NCBI RefSeq assembly: GCF_003263515.1
Contig: NZ_JYDE01000017.1
Location: forward strand, 1-64,000
Direction: 5' to 3'
DNA: 64,000 nucleotides
Source of the DNA: Rahnella inusitata
Lineage (GTDB): Bacteria; Pseudomonadota; Gammaproteobacteria; Enterobacterales; Enterobacteriaceae
Shown: piece by piece, positions 54,174 through 64,000 of the stretch
Position numbering within the stretch: position 1 is the first letter of the stretch
Layout of the letters: the number at the start of each line of letters is the position of its first letter
The notes under the pieces: generated by a model
Told to the model about the DNA's origin: nothing
The model's input: the letters and a program-made list of their open reading frames with translations, nothing else
Database searches by the model: none
Translations under genes and position numbers: made by a program

Positions 54174-55259
54174 ATGGCAGGGAACAGTATTGGGCAGTTT
54201 TTCCGCGTCACCACGTTTGGCGAATCCCACGGTGTGGCACTGGGCTGTATTATTGACGGCGTGCCGCCGGGTATTGCGCTGACCGAAGCAGACCTGCAAC
54301 ACGATCTCGACCGTCGCCGTCCGGGGACCTCGCGCTACACCACGCAGCGCCGTGAAGCCGACGAAGTGAAGATCTTGTCTGGCGTGTTCGAAGGCGTGAC
54401 CACCGGCACCAGCATTGGTCTGATCATCCAGAATACCGATCAGCGCTCGCAGGATTACAGTGCTATCAAAGACGTGTTCCGTCCGGGGCACGCGGATTAC
54501 ACTTACGAACAGAAATACGGCGTGCGTGATTATCGCGGCGGTGGCCGTTCGTCAGCCCGCGAAACAGCGATGCGTGTAGCCGCAGGCGCCGTGGCCAAAA
54601 AATATCTGCTGGAAAAATTCGGCGTTAAAGTACGCGGTTATATGTCCCAGATGGGCGATATCACCTGCGAGCTTAAAGACTGGGACCTGGTCGAAACCAA
54701 CCCGTTCTTCTGCCCGGATGAAAGTAAGCTGGAAGCGCTGGATGAACTGATGCGAGCGCTGAAAAAAGAAGGCGATTCGATTGGTGCCAAAATCACCGTC
54801 GTGGCGGATCACGTACCGGTCGGCCTTGGTGAACCCGTCTTTGACCGTCTGGATGCCGATCTGGCGCATGCGCTGATGAGCATCAATGCGGTGAAAGGCG
54901 TGGAAATCGGTGACGGTTTTGCGGTTGTCGCCAAACGCGGCAGCGAGAATCGTGACGAAATCACACCAAACGGTTTTGATAGTAACCACGCAGGCGGGAT
55001 CCTCGGGGGGATCAGCAGCGGCCAGCCGGTGATCGCGCATCTGGCGCTGAAGCCGACTTCCAGCATCACCGTACCGGGGCGCACCATCAACCGTGAAGGC
55101 GAACAGGTAGAGATGATCACCAAAGGCCGTCACGATCCTTGCGTCGGTATCCGTGCGGTGCCGATTGCCGAAGCGATGATGGCAATTGTGCTGATGGATC
55201 ATTTACTGCGACAGCGCGCTCAGAACGGCGACGTCCATTCTACCGTGCCACGCTGGTAA
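54174..55259 (+). CDS. aroC: Chorismate synthase
   Basis: A 361-residue enzyme that converts 5-enolpyruvylshikimate-3-phosphate to chorismate with reduced FMN, the last shared step of aromatic biosynthesis. The signatures [18 protein letters not shown] near residue 15, [17 protein letters not shown] near 45, and [19 protein letters not shown] near 123 are intact. The start at 54174 has AAGGAG five bases upstream; the GTG at 54171 only adds one codon. It is followed by mepA after seven bases. Confidence 0.97.
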   Translation: MAGNSIGQFFRVTTFGESHGVALGCIIDGVPPGIALTEADLQHDLDRRRPGTSRYTTQRREADEVKILSGVFEGVTTGTSIGLIIQNTDQRSQDYSAIKDVFRPGHADYTYEQKYGVRDYRGGGRSSARETAMRVAAGAVAKKYLLEKFGVKVRGYMSQMGDITCELKDWDLVETNPFFCPDESKLEALDELMRALKKEGDSIGAKITVVADHVPVGLGEPVFDRLDADLAHALMSINAVKGVEIGDGFAVVAKRGSENRDEITPNGFDSNHAGGILGGISSGQPVIAHLALKPTSSITVPGRTINREGEQVEMITKGRHDPCVGIRAVPIAEAMMAIVLMDHLLRQRAQNGDVHSTVPRW

Positions 55260-55266
55260 GCCTTTG

Positions 55267-56115
55267 ATGAAATCCTTACGCGAAATCCCTGCATTGAAAG
55301 CGGCCTGCGCCAGTCTTCTGGCGCTTGCGCTCTGCGCACCCGCTATGGCGGCGACGCCGTGGCAGAAAATTACTCAACCGATTTCCGGTACCCCACAAGC
55401 CGTGGGTGGCTATGCCAACGGCTGTCAGATTGGCGCACAGCCGCTGCCGCTCAATTCACCGGATTATCAGGTGATGCGTACCGATCAGCGCCGTTATTTC
55501 GGTCAGCCGGATTTGCTGGCCTTTATTACCCGTCTTGGTACGCAGGCGCGTGAAAAAGGGCTGGGTACCATGCTGGTCGGTGATATGGCGATGCCTGCCG
55601 GCGGGCGCTTTAGCAGTGGTCACGCCAGCCATCAGTCCGGGCTGGACGTGGATATCTGGCTGCAACTGCCGCGTCAGCGCTGGAGCGAGCAAATGCTGCT
55701 CAAACCGCAGCCTATTGATCTGGTCAGTGCTAATGGTAAAAACGTCGTGCCGGGCCAGTGGCAGCCGCGCATTGAAACGCTGATCAAAATGGCCGCGCAG
55801 GATAAAGAAGTGGTGAGGATTTTCGTTAATCCGGCTATCAAGCAACAACTTTGTCTGGACGCAGGAACCGACCGCGAATGGCTGCATAAAGTGCGTCCAT
55901 GGTTTGGTCATCGTGCCCACATGCATGTTCGTCTGAGCTGTCCGGTCGGGAGTCTGGAATGTGAAAATCAGGCGCCGCCTCCGCCGGGCGATGGCTGTGG
56001 TGCTGAGCTGCAAAGCTGGTTCCTGCCGCCGAAACCGGGTAGCGGGTCAGTCAAAAGCGAGCCACCTCCGTTGCCGCCGACCTGTCAGGCGCTGCTGGAC
56101 AAGCACGTTCTTTAA
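55267..56115 (+). CDS. mepA: Penicillin-insensitive murein endopeptidase MepA
   Basis: A periplasmic zinc endopeptidase of 282 residues that cuts D-Ala-meso-DAP cross-links in peptidoglycan. The signal peptide ends in CAPAMA. Metal and active-site motifs are [17 protein letters not shown] near residue 111 and [12 protein letters not shown] near residue 217. The proline-rich C-terminal tail ([14 protein letters not shown]) is longer than needed for the catalytic domain, as in relatives. It is co-transcribed with aroC. Confidence 0.95.
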   Translation: MKSLREIPALKAACASLLALALCAPAMAATPWQKITQPISGTPQAVGGYANGCQIGAQPLPLNSPDYQVMRTDQRRYFGQPDLLAFITRLGTQAREKGLGTMLVGDMAMPAGGRFSSGHASHQSGLDVDIWLQLPRQRWSEQMLLKPQPIDLVSANGKNVVPGQWQPRIETLIKMAAQDKEVVRIFVNPAIKQQLCLDAGTDREWLHKVRPWFGHRAHMHVRLSCPVGSLECENQAPPPPGDGCGAELQSWFLPPKPGSGSVKSEPPPLPPTCQALLDKHVL

Positions 56116-56169
56116 TCACGCATGAATACTTCAATAATTCTTCGCCACGTAAAGCGGGACTGATAGAAA

Positions 56170-56970
56170 ATGGACTGGTTGATTGTTGCCCCTTGGGTAG
56201 TAGGCGTTCTGTTTTTAGTGGCTGTCGTGGCGGGATTTATTGATTCAATCGCAGGCGGCGGTGGCCTTATCAGCCTGCCAGCGCTGCTGGCCGCCGGGGT
56301 TTCTCCGGCACAGGCGATCGCCACCAATAAGCTATCGGCTGTGGGCGGTTCGTTCTCCGCCAGCCTGTACTTTGTGCGGCGGGGCGTGGTCAATCTTAAC
56401 GATCAGAAGCTCAATATCGCCTGTACTTTTGTGGGGGCGGTGCTGGGCGCGATTTTAATTCAGCGGTTGCAGGCGGATATGCTGCGACAGGTCTTGCCGC
56501 TGTTGATCATCTGCATCGGGCTGTATTTCCTGCTGACGCCAAAACTTGGCGAAAGCGATCGTCAGCGTCGCCTGTCAGCCTTGCCGTATGCGCTGGTCGG
56601 CGGAGGTTGCGTCGGATTTTATGACGGCTTTTTTGGCCCCGGCGCAGGTTCCTTCTATGCTTTAGGCTTTGTGACCTTATGCGGGTTTAACCTCGCAAAA
56701 GCCACGGCACACGCTAAAGTCCTGAACTTTACCTCCAACTTCGGCGGCCTGCTGTTCTTTATCCTCGGCGGAAAAGTGGTGTGGGGATTGGGTTTCGTGA
56801 TGATGACCGGGCAGTTTATCGGAGCGAGACTCGGAGCGCGGATGGTGCTGAGTAAAGGCCAGAGGATGATCCGCCCGATGGTGGTGGTCGTGTCTGTGGT
56901 GATGAGCTGCAAGCTGATTTATGACAATCACGGAGCAGATATTCACCACTGGCTGAGCCTGCATTTATAA
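56170..56970 (+). CDS. yfcA: TauE/SafE family membrane transporter YfcA
   Basis: A 266-residue inner-membrane protein with about eight hydrophobic segments. FIDSIAGGGGLISLPALL near residues 22-39 and the second-half copy GFYDGFFGPGAGSFYALGF near residue 154 are the duplicated TauE/SafE motifs. Homologues export sulfite or organosulfur acids; the YfcA substrate is not known. Order mepA-yfcA-epmC is conserved with E. coli. Confidence 0.93.
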   Translation: MDWLIVAPWVVGVLFLVAVVAGFIDSIAGGGGLISLPALLAAGVSPAQAIATNKLSAVGGSFSASLYFVRRGVVNLNDQKLNIACTFVGAVLGAILIQRLQADMLRQVLPLLIICIGLYFLLTPKLGESDRQRRLSALPYALVGGGCVGFYDGFFGPGAGSFYALGFVTLCGFNLAKATAHAKVLNFTSNFGGLLFFILGGKVVWGLGFVMMTGQFIGARLGARMVLSKGQRMIRPMVVVVSVVMSCKLIYDNHGADIHHWLSLHL

Positions 56971-57083
56971 TCTTTCAGGCAAGCCGGATATCGTTCCCCG
57001 GCTTGCCCGAGGTCATAAAAACGCGCGATTAAACAGGGTTATATTGTCGCCCCTGATCTTACTTACAGAGTTTCACAGCAAAT

Positions 57084-57638
57084 ATGTCTGATTCGACCGC
57101 AACACATAACTACCATCAATTGATCGACATTTTTGATTCCTGTTTCTTTGAGGAATTCAACGTGCGCCTGATCAAAGGCGACGACGAGCCGATCTACCTG
57201 CCGGCGGACGAAGTTGTGCCGTTTAACCGTATCGTGTTTGCCCACGGTTATTACGCCAGCGGAATGCATGAAATCTCCCACTGGTGCGTCGCCGGTGCCG
57301 AACGGCATAAACAGGTGGATTTCGGTTACTGGTATTGTCCGGACGGTCGCGATGCCCAGACGCAAAGCGAGTTCGAGAAAGTGGAAATCAAACCGCAGTC
57401 TTATGAGTGGCTGTTCTGTGCGGCGGCGGGATTTGCTTTCAACGTCAGCTGTGACAACCTGAGCGGCGATTGTGAGCCAGACCGTGTCGGATTCCAGAAC
57501 AAAGTGCGCGAAGAAGTGCTGCGCATGCTGGAGCAGGGTATTCCCCCAAGACCTTTGCGCTTTATTAAAGCGTTACAATCGTTTTACAATACCGCCCCTT
57601 TGACGCCTGCAGACTTCCCTGCGTTGCAGCCGCTGTAA
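57084..57638 (+). CDS. epmC: Elongation factor P hydroxylase EpmC
   Basis: A 184-residue protein that hydroxylates the beta-lysyl-lysine modification of elongation factor P. GYYASGMHEISHWCVAG near residues 56-72 contains the HExxH metal site, and PQSYEWLFCAAAGFAFNVSCDN near residue 105 follows as in the family. It is followed by yfcL after 35 bases. Confidence 0.94.
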   Translation: MSDSTATHNYHQLIDIFDSCFFEEFNVRLIKGDDEPIYLPADEVVPFNRIVFAHGYYASGMHEISHWCVAGAERHKQVDFGYWYCPDGRDAQTQSEFEKVEIKPQSYEWLFCAAAGFAFNVSCDNLSGDCEPDRVGFQNKVREEVLRMLEQGIPPRPLRFIKALQSFYNTAPLTPADFPALQPL

Positions 57639-57673
57639 TAAAAAACTGAGTTCCGGATACGAGAGGAAGAGTA

Positions 57674-57952
57674 ATGATCGCAGAATTTGAAACGCGGATT
57701 TTAACGCTGATTGACGACATGGTCGAAAGCGCCAGCGACGACGAACTGTTTGCCAGCGGCTATCTGCGTGGTCATCTGACTGTTGCTGTCGCAGAAGCGG
57801 AAGAGAACGGTGAGCACACCCCTGAAGCGTTGAAAATTCTCGTTCAGGAAGGTCTGGATAAAGCTATCCACGCAGGTGAATTATCCCCACGCGATCAGGC
57901 GCTGGTGCAGGGCATGTGGGAAAATCTCTATCAGGCATCCCTTCCTCAGTAA
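57674..57952 (+). CDS. yfcL: YfcL family protein
   Basis: A 92-residue soluble protein, mostly helical and acidic, with [20 protein letters not shown] near residues 18-37. Function is unknown. It is linked to epmC and ends in a strong terminator, with the E. coli neighbourhood retained. Confidence 0.92.
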   Translation: MIAEFETRILTLIDDMVESASDDELFASGYLRGHLTVAVAEAEENGEHTPEALKILVQEGLDKAIHAGELSPRDQALVQGMWENLYQASLPQ

Positions 57953-57966
57953 TCTCTTCAGTAAAA

Positions 57967-58004
57967 AAAAGCGCAGTTACGGTTTATCCGGCTGCGCTTT
58001 TTTA
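57967..58004. terminator. Bidirectional terminator between yfcL and mnmC
   Basis: AAAGCGCAG and CTGCGCTTT form the stem with flanking A and T tracts between convergent genes. Confidence 0.92.
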
Positions 58005-58022
58005 TTGCCTGACGATTCTGAA

Positions 58023-60053
58023 TCAATGCGATTCGACCGGGCGGCCTTTCAGTAATTTTCTCACCCACATACGGTTCGGGTTCAGTGCCGCCAGCGTTTC
58101 GCTGTCCAGCGGTAACGGCTCACCGGCAATCTGCGCGGCCAGAATTTCCGCACCCAGCGGAGCGGAGCTCAGGCCGCGCGAGCCGAGGGCGCCAAACAGA
58201 AACAGATTCTCATGCACTGGCGCAGGCGCGACTGGCCGATGACGTTTCACGTCGAGATCCAATGCCTTGTAGCTTTTCAGCAGTGCATCGTAATCAGAAA
58301 CTGAACCGATCATCGGCAGGTGATCGCGGGTCGCGCAGCGCACGCCGTTACGCGCTTCGCCACCGCTGACGTCAACGTCTTGCGGCCACTGTTGCTTGGG
58401 CAGGCAATCGATCAGGCGCTGACGGTTTTGCTGCTGATCGTCGTCACGGTAATCGGTACATTTATCCGCACGATGGTAGCTGGCGCCGATGCAGTGATGC
58501 TGATTGAGCGGACTCACCGGGGTCAGATAGCCGTCATAGCACAACACTTGTTTGAGTTTGCTCAGTTCAGGCGTGGTCGGAATATGCGAAACCTGACCGC
58601 TGACCGCATAAACCGGCAGCTTCTCGCTTTGGGCGAAATCCGTGATGTCCGCGCCGTTTGCCAGCACGATGGCCTGATGAACGGCCTCGTGGCCGTCGGC
58701 GAAGGTCAGCGTCCATTGTGAACCGGTAACCTGACGTAAGTTCGTCACCCGCTGGCGGTAATGCACGGTTAAGCCCTGCGTTTGCGCAAGGGTAATCAGC
58801 GACGCCGTCAGCTCTGCCGGACACAGCCATGCCCCGAGCGGATACGTGACGCCGCCGCTGCCACAGGGCACGCCGCACAAGGCTTCCGCTTGTTCTTCTG
58901 TCAGCGCCGCCGCCAGACCTTCAGGCCAGCCGCCGTTCACGATCCCGTCGATCTTCCCCTGACTCTTTTCGTCGTAACCCAACTGTGTCACGCCAGACCA
59001 CTGATGATCAAAAGGCACACCTTGTTTTTCCAGTTGCGCATACTGGCGGCGGGCGAAGGTGAAGGCATGAGCGAAAAAACGCTCCAGCGTATCACCGCGT
59101 CCGTTGAGCAGCGGATACACCGCGCCCTGACGGTTGCCCGACGCGCCGAGCGCCGGTTTTTCATCGGCACAGTACAGCGTCACCGCATAGCCACGGCGCA
59201 ATAGCGCCAGCGCCAATACCGCACTTGCCACGCCGCCGCCTAAAATTGCAAACTCTGTTGCATTTTGTGCCGCCGGGCGAAAATACCAGGGGGCAGGATG
59301 AGGAACATCAATTTTTGAAGGTAAAACGCCGGATAACATATGGCGCTTTTCACCGAAGCCAGGCACTTTTTCGATCTCAAAACCGGCATCCTGCAAGCCG
59401 CGACGGACGACGCCGGCCACGGTGAAGGTCGCAAAGGTGCCTTGCGGGCGGGTCATTTTCGCCATGGCATTGAAAAGATCGGGTGTCCACATGTCCGGAT
59501 TTTTCGACGGCGCAAAACCGTCGAGGAACCAGGCATCCACCTGCTGATTCATACTGGTGTCACATGCCGGAAGCAGGGTAGTCACGTCGCCAAACCACAG
59601 GTCGAGCATAATGCGCCCGTCAGCTAAAAGCAGGCGATGGCAACCGGCAAAGGGCATCGGCCATTGCTCGCAAAGCTCGGCGGACCAGGAGGCCAGCTCC
59701 GGCCACTGCGCATGGGCAGCGGCGAGATCTTGCGCAGACAGCGGAAATTTTTCATAGCTGATGAAATGCAGCCGTTGCAGGATGGCGTCGGGGTTCTCAT
59801 TGTGGAACCTCTCGAAGGTCTGCCACAACGTCAGGAAATTCAGTCCGGTACCAAAACCGGTTTCCGCAATGATGCAAAGCGGGCGAGGGTGGTCGGCAAA
59901 ACGGGCCGGGAAATGGTTGCCATTCAGGAAGACATGACGCGTTTCCAGTAAGCCGTCCTGGTTGGAAAAGTAGACGTCATCAAAATGTCGGGAAACAGGT
60001 GTACCCTGTTCGTTCCAGCTTAATTCAGCGGGTGTGATCGGGTTATGGCTCAC
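58023..60053 (-). CDS. mnmC: Bifunctional tRNA wobble-uridine enzyme MnmC
   Basis: A 676-residue fusion that finishes 5-methylaminomethyl-2-thiouridine in tRNA. The N-terminal methyltransferase half has [16 protein letters not shown] near residue 65, and the C-terminal FAD-dependent half has [20 protein letters not shown] near residue 270 and later [11 protein letters not shown]. The start was set to GTG at 60053, because the N-terminus from there aligns residue by residue with E. coli MnmC and GAGAGAG lies six bases upstream; the frame to 60122 is basic and not family-like. It is divergent from fabB. Confidence 0.95.
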   Translation of the reverse strand: MSHNPITPAELSWNEQGTPVSRHFDDVYFSNQDGLLETRHVFLNGNHFPARFADHPRPLCIIAETGFGTGLNFLTLWQTFERFHNENPDAILQRLHFISYEKFPLSAQDLAAAHAQWPELASWSAELCEQWPMPFAGCHRLLLADGRIMLDLWFGDVTTLLPACDTSMNQQVDAWFLDGFAPSKNPDMWTPDLFNAMAKMTRPQGTFATFTVAGVVRRGLQDAGFEIEKVPGFGEKRHMLSGVLPSKIDVPHPAPWYFRPAAQNATEFAILGGGVASAVLALALLRRGYAVTLYCADEKPALGASGNRQGAVYPLLNGRGDTLERFFAHAFTFARRQYAQLEKQGVPFDHQWSGVTQLGYDEKSQGKIDGIVNGGWPEGLAAALTEEQAEALCGVPCGSGGVTYPLGAWLCPAELTASLITLAQTQGLTVHYRQRVTNLRQVTGSQWTLTFADGHEAVHQAIVLANGADITDFAQSEKLPVYAVSGQVSHIPTTPELSKLKQVLCYDGYLTPVSPLNQHHCIGASYHRADKCTDYRDDDQQQNRQRLIDCLPKQQWPQDVDVSGGEARNGVRCATRDHLPMIGSVSDYDALLKSYKALDLDVKRHRPVAPAPVHENLFLFGALGSRGLSSAPLGAEILAAQIAGEPLPLDSETLAALNPNRMWVRKLLKGRPVESH

Positions 60054-60157
60054 GTGAAACTCTCTCAGTTCAAGGCGATGCCGGAGTTTACGCCTGCGTT
60101 TGACCCTGCGCAAATTTACCACGATTTACACAACGAATTGCTGATCGGACTTGTTCG

Positions 60158-60173
60158 GCGTACAACTGTACGC
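60158..60173. promoter_or_regulatory. fabB: FabR-like palindrome upstream of fabB
   Basis: GCGTACA-AC-TGTACGC is a perfect seven-base dyad 53 bases before the fabB start. It matches the FabR operator pattern AGCGTACA-N2-TGTACGCT known upstream of fabA and fabB, which tunes unsaturated fatty acid synthesis. Confidence 0.7.
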
Positions 60174-60225
60174 TAGAGTGCGTGACGAAATCCCGAATAG
60201 TTATTAATAGTACAAGAGGTATTAA

Positions 60226-61446
60226 ATGAAACGTGCAGTGATTACTGGCCTGGGTATCATCTCGAGCATCGGTAACAACAAGCAGGAAGTTCTTGCATCT
60301 CTGCAAGAGGGTCGCTCAGGGATCACCTTCTCGCAAGAGCTGAAAGATTCCGGCATGCGTAGTCACGTCTGGGGTGATGTGAAATTAGACACCGAAGGGC
60401 TTATCGACCGCAGGGTTGTGCGTTTCATGAGCGATGCTTCTATCTACGCTTATCTCTCTATGCAGCAGGCTATTGAAGATTCCGGTTTGACGCCAGAAAT
60501 GGTATCCAACGACCGTACCGGTCTGATTGCCGGTTCCGGTGGCGGCTCTCCGCGCAACCAGGTTGCGGGATCCGACGGTATGCGTGAAAAAGGTTTGCGC
60601 GGCGTGGGTCCATTCATGGTGACCAAAGCGATGGCTTCAGGTGTTTCTGCCTGTCTGGCAACGCCGTTCAAAATTCGCGGTGTTAACTATTCCATCAGTT
60701 CTGCCTGCGCTACTTCAGCACACTGCATCGGCAACGCGGTAGAAATGATCCAGCTGGGCAAACAGGACGTGGTCTTTGCCGGCGGCGGCGAAGAACTGTG
60801 CTGGGAAATGGCTTGCGAATTCGATGCTATGGGCGCGTTGTCTACCAAGTACAACGAAACCCCAGAAAAAGCGTCCCGTACTTACGATCAGGAACGTGAC
60901 GGCTTCGTCATCGCTGGTGGTGGCGGTATTGTGGTTGTTGAAGAGCTGGAACACGCTCTGGCACGTGGCGCGCGCATCTACGCTGAAATCGTTGGCTACG
61001 GCGCAACGTCTGACGGCGCTGACATGGTGGCTCCATCGGGTGAAGGCGCAGTGCGTTGCATGAGAATGGCAATGAATGGCGTTGATACCCCAATCGACTA
61101 CGTTAACGTGCACGGGACTTCTACTCCGGTCGGTGACGTTAAAGAGCTGGGTGCTATCCGTGAAGTGTTTGGCGACAAAACGCCAGCCCTGTCTTCTACT
61201 AAAGCCATGACCGGCCACTCTCTGGGTGCCGCAGGCGTTCAGGAAGCGATTTACACCCTGCTGATGGTTGAAAACGGTTTTATCGCACCAAGCATCAACA
61301 TCGAAGAACTCGATGCGCAAGCAGAAGGGATGGATATCATCACCAAACCGACACAGCGCGAGCTGACGACAGTAATGTCCAACAGCTTCGGCTTCGGCGG
61401 TACTAACGCCACGCTGGTCATGCGTAAACTGAAAAACGACAAATAA
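60226..61446 (+). CDS. fabB: Beta-ketoacyl-ACP synthase I
   Basis: A 406-residue condensing enzyme needed for unsaturated fatty acid elongation. The nucleophile cysteine is in [15 protein letters not shown] near residue 163; His298 lies in [12 protein letters not shown] and His333 in [11 protein letters not shown], completing the Cys-His-His triad. AAGAGGT precedes the start and a strong terminator follows. Confidence 0.98.
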   Translation: MKRAVITGLGIISSIGNNKQEVLASLQEGRSGITFSQELKDSGMRSHVWGDVKLDTEGLIDRRVVRFMSDASIYAYLSMQQAIEDSGLTPEMVSNDRTGLIAGSGGGSPRNQVAGSDGMREKGLRGVGPFMVTKAMASGVSACLATPFKIRGVNYSISSACATSAHCIGNAVEMIQLGKQDVVFAGGGEELCWEMACEFDAMGALSTKYNETPEKASRTYDQERDGFVIAGGGGIVVVEELEHALARGARIYAEIVGYGATSDGADMVAPSGEGAVRCMRMAMNGVDTPIDYVNVHGTSTPVGDVKELGAIREVFGDKTPALSSTKAMTGHSLGAAGVQEAIYTLLMVENGFIAPSINIEELDAQAEGMDIITKPTQRELTTVMSNSFGFGGTNATLVMRKLKNDK

Positions 61447-61466
61447 TTCGCGTCGCTCAGTGTGAT

Positions 61467-61496
61467 AAAAAAACCCGCTTTTTAGCGGGTTTTTTT
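61467..61496 (+). terminator. Terminator after fabB
   Basis: AAACCCGCT and AGCGGGTTT form the stem with a short TTTT loop, followed by T-rich sequence. Confidence 0.92.
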
Positions 61497-61575
61497 ATAT
61501 TTGTGATTTGTAGTTTCTGTCATATTTCAACGATTCAGGTACAATTTAGCCACTTTTTCCTCTCATTTTGTTGAC

Positions 61576-62055
61576 ATGATGCTCTCACTGCGACAAATCA
61601 ATCATCGGCATCTGCGCTTCCCGGCATGGCTTGGGATCCTGGCGATACTGATGTTGTTTATTGCACCGGTGGTTTCAAAATCACTGGTGGCGGAGGGTGC
61701 GCAGCATGTGATGATGTCCGGCATGGTAATGTCCGATATGGACATGCCTGAGGGTGAAATGGCTGACATGGATATGTCAGACCACGACGCCTCTGCGGCA
61801 CATTGCCAGAAGCCAACCTGCCAGTCGGTACCACAGGACATCGCTAAAATGATGATGTTCGGTGACATGAGCGATGCCGCCTGCGGTTATTGCGTGTTGC
61901 TGGTGCATTTGCCGATGCTCGATTTGCAGGCCATGCCGATGCTGTGGTGGCCGGGTTTCTCCGCCCGCGCACCTGCGCGTTCGATCATTCAACGTCATAT
62001 CCCGTCACAGTTCTATACCGATTCCCAGCCCCGCGCGCCGCCTGTCATCTCCTGA
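61576..62055 (+). CDS. DUF2946 family protein, Met/His-rich, putative copper-handling
   Basis: A 159-residue protein with an N-terminal membrane segment (FPAWLGILAILMLFIAPVV near residues 15-33). A Met/Asp-rich stretch from about 46 to 76 repeats M-x-M units (for example MVMSDMDMPEGEMADMDMSD) followed by HDASAAHC. CQKP and the GYCVLLVHLPML segment near residue 104 fit DUF2946. Methionine- and histidine-rich stretches of this kind bind copper in exported proteins. It is followed by the PepSY gene after 94 bases, so the two probably work together. Confidence 0.8.
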   Translation: MMLSLRQINHRHLRFPAWLGILAILMLFIAPVVSKSLVAEGAQHVMMSGMVMSDMDMPEGEMADMDMSDHDASAAHCQKPTCQSVPQDIAKMMMFGDMSDAACGYCVLLVHLPMLDLQAMPMLWWPGFSARAPARSIIQRHIPSQFYTDSQPRAPPVIS

Positions 62056-62149
62056 AGTCACTTTTCTCTTAAAAAAATTATCGTCATAACGGCGCCTAGC
62101 CCGCGTAGCCGTTATGCATATGCTATGGAAAATTCAGGAAATTTGATTG

Positions 62150-63613
62150 ATGAGCCAGCCTGCTGTTTCTCACAAAATGACGGTCAAAGCCGCATCCCTT
62201 GCGCTGCTTAAGCGCATTCACTTTTATATTGGCCTGTTTGTCGGTCCGTTTATTTTTATCGCCGCGCTGACCGGCACGTTGTACGTCCTTACGCCACAGT
62301 TTGAAAATTATCTGTACGCCGATGCCCTGTTCACATCGTCGAAAGGCCAGGCGCAGCCGTTGTCACGCCAGATTGATGCTGCAGTAAACGCCGCGGGCAC
62401 AAATCCTAAGATTTATGCCGTTCGCCCCGCACCTCATACGGGCGATACAACGCGGGTAATGTTTTCCGATCCGCTATTAGGCGCATCAAAAAGCCGCGCT
62501 ATCTTTATCGACCCTGCCACGCTGGCGGTGAAAGGGGATATGACGGTGTACGGCACCAGCGGTATTTTGCCGTTTCGTACGTGGCTGGATGATTTACATC
62601 GTGGCCTGCTGCTGGGCGACGCGGGGCGGATTTACAGCGAACTGGCCGCATCCTGGCTGTGGGTTGCCGCGCTGGGGGGCGTGATCCTGTGGCTTACCGG
62701 GCGCCGGAAAACTCGCATGCCGCGTAAGCTCAGCGAGAAAACCGAAAAACAGCATCGCAGTCGCCGCTGGCACAGCACCATCGGACTGGCGCTGATGGCC
62801 GGGCTGTTGTTCTTCTCCGCCACCGGTCTGACGTGGTCACAGTGGGCAGGGGACAACATTGGCGTGCTGCGCGCCTATATGGGCTGGCTGACCCCTGCGG
62901 TGAACACCAATCTGGATGCGCAAGTGGCGGCGGCGCCTGCGGACGAACACGCAGAACATCACGCTGCAATGGCCGACATGCCTGATATGCCGGGCATGGA
63001 TATGTCCACGCATGCGATGCACGAGCAACCGAAAGCGGTGCCGGTCATGGCGCACACTTTTGATACGGTCGTTGCGGCAGCGCGGGCGTCGGGGATTGAG
63101 GCGAACAAAATCGAAATTCGCCCGGCCTATATACCCGATAAAGCCTGGACGGTGACCGAAGTGGATCGCAGCTGGCCGACGCAGGTCGATGCGGTGTCGG
63201 TCGATCCGGCAACAATGCGGATTGTCGATCACGTCTATTTTGCTGATTTCCCTCTGCTGGCTAAACTCACTCGTTGGGGCGTCGACGCCCACATGGGGAT
63301 TTTATTTGGTTTGTGGAATCAGGTGATTCTGGCGGTGTTTGGCATCGGTCTTTGCGTGATGATTGCCTGGGGATATCGCCTTTGGTGGTTGCGCAGAAGC
63401 GTTAACACTGACGGGGTGAATCCGGTGATAACGCTGATGAAGACTTGGAAATCAGCCCCTTTCACTCTGCAATGCCCGATATTTTTGATAACGCTGGGGC
63501 TGGCAATTTCTTTGCCGGTAATGGGCGTCAGTCTGGTCATTTTTATGCTGATTGATATCGTCCGCTGGGCTCGTTCTGAACGCGCTTTGCAGACTGCCCG
63601 AACGTCAGACTAA
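62150..63613 (+). CDS. PepSY-associated TM (PepSY_TM) family membrane protein
   Basis: A 487-residue inner-membrane protein with four main hydrophobic segments: one near residue 25 (HFYIGLFVGPFIFIAALTGT), one near 165, one near 215 and two near 400-460. PepSY domains lie in the periplasmic parts, with TLAVKGDMTVYGTSGILPF near residue 125. A loop near residue 265-290 is Met/His-rich (HAEHHAAMADMPDMPGMDM), like the neighbouring DUF2946 protein. PepSY_TM proteins are linked to metal or flavin-dependent reduction in the envelope. A copper role is inference. The ATG at 62150 has AGGA ten bases upstream. Confidence 0.85.
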   Translation: MSQPAVSHKMTVKAASLALLKRIHFYIGLFVGPFIFIAALTGTLYVLTPQFENYLYADALFTSSKGQAQPLSRQIDAAVNAAGTNPKIYAVRPAPHTGDTTRVMFSDPLLGASKSRAIFIDPATLAVKGDMTVYGTSGILPFRTWLDDLHRGLLLGDAGRIYSELAASWLWVAALGGVILWLTGRRKTRMPRKLSEKTEKQHRSRRWHSTIGLALMAGLLFFSATGLTWSQWAGDNIGVLRAYMGWLTPAVNTNLDAQVAAAPADEHAEHHAAMADMPDMPGMDMSTHAMHEQPKAVPVMAHTFDTVVAAARASGIEANKIEIRPAYIPDKAWTVTEVDRSWPTQVDAVSVDPATMRIVDHVYFADFPLLAKLTRWGVDAHMGILFGLWNQVILAVFGIGLCVMIAWGYRLWWLRRSVNTDGVNPVITLMKTWKSAPFTLQCPIFLITLGLAISLPVMGVSLVIFMLIDIVRWARSERALQTARTSD

Positions 63614-63891
63614 GATTTCAACGCCCTGACCGGTGGTGCGAAAGCGCCGCGCTGCCGGTTTTACTGTCCTTCTGCTGAATCTCACATTCACAATTTCATT
63701 TATCAACCTGATAAACAGACTTTTTATGTTTGTGATGATTAACCATTTTTTTAAGTTATCTCGCGATTTATCACGCCCACTATAAAACTCTACTAGTCTT
63801 ATCTTTGCATCAGATTAGTCCTAAGTCTGTCTTTGATTTATTCAATATTTCCTTTGAAAATTAATGCATTACTTTTTGTAGGGGTTAGTTT
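63614..63891. other. AT-rich intergenic region upstream of adiC
   Basis: These 278 bases hold no gene that I can see. They separate the PepSY gene from adiC and probably hold the adiC promoter; no regulator site is recognised. Confidence 0.5.
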
Positions 63892-64000
63892 ATGGCTATT
63901 GAATCAGACGATCATAAAGTAGGGTTAATTCCGGTCACGCTGATGGTGTCCGGGAATATTATGGGCTCGGGAGTTTTCCTCTTACCGGCAAACCTGGCCT
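63892..64000 (+). CDS. adiC: Arginine/agmatine antiporter AdiC (N-terminal part, cut by window end)
   Basis: Only the first 36 codons are in the window. They read [18 protein letters not shown] then [17 protein letters not shown], nearly identical to the start of E. coli AdiC, including the GSG loop of the substrate-binding helix break. AdiC exchanges external arginine for internal agmatine in arginine-dependent acid resistance. AGGGG lies seven bases upstream of the ATG. The rest of the gene, and any adiA neighbour, lies beyond the window. Confidence 0.9.
   Translation, partial: MAIESDDHKVGLIPVTLMVSGNIMGSGVFLLPANLA

Overview
The window reads as the chromosome of a Gram-negative enterobacterium in the Yersiniaceae neighbourhood (Rahnella, Ewingella, Rouxiella or similar). 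The evidence is an Erwinia/Rahnella-type levansucrase without a signal peptide and a core block (yfdC, mlaA, fadL, yfcZ, fadIJ, sixA, smrB, prmB, aroC, mepA, yfcA, epmC, yfcL, mnmC, fabB) in the order known from Escherichia coli next to tRNA-Arg(CCU) argW. A complete ccmABCDEFGHI cluster sits inside that block, which is not the E. coli arrangement. The genus is an inference from remembered protein similarity.

Layout. (1) 1-15.7 kb is accessory metabolism: levansucrase; a tautomerase/carboxymuconolactone decarboxylase-like pair with a divergent LysR regulator; holE; a glycosyltransferase-like gene; yghX and yghU; a sugar locus (LacI regulator, three Gfo/Idh/MocA oxidoreductases, GPH symporter); an acetyltransferase; a MetQ/NlpA lipoprotein; a class A acid phosphatase; a DUF3761 protein. 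(2) 15.95-36.1 kb is two islands in tandem at argW. Three direct copies of the tRNA 3' end (15948, 24814, 36113) delimit them. The left island (8.9 kb, no integrase) has a type IB restriction-modification operon (hsdR, hsdM, hsdS), a PD-(D/E)xK nuclease with a probable EVE/PUA-like domain, an ankyrin protein and a small unknown protein. The right island (11.3 kb) is a P4-like phage satellite with a tyrosine integrase, AlpA, a TOPRIM/DUF927 primase-helicase, Sid, three tandem Ogr/Delta zinc fingers, a P2/P4-like cos site and an iteron-like origin region. Between cos and the outer att it carries an apparently complete retron: msr-msd RNA with a1/a2 repeats, a nucleoside-deoxyribosyltransferase-like effector and a reverse transcriptase. 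(3) 36.1-64 kb is core: yfdC, cytochrome c maturation, phospholipid transport (mlaA), fatty-acid uptake and anaerobic beta-oxidation (fadL, fadI, fadJ), chorismate synthase and translation/tRNA modification genes, fabB, a putative copper-handling pair (DUF2946 plus PepSY) and the first codons of adiC.

How the parts work together. The argW islands form a stacked defence locus: DNA-modification-based restriction plus a possible modified-DNA nuclease on the left, and an abortive-infection type retron carried by a helper-dependent satellite on the right. Candidate FadR operators upstream of fadL and fadI and a FabR-like palindrome upstream of fabB tie the lipid genes into known fatty-acid regulation.
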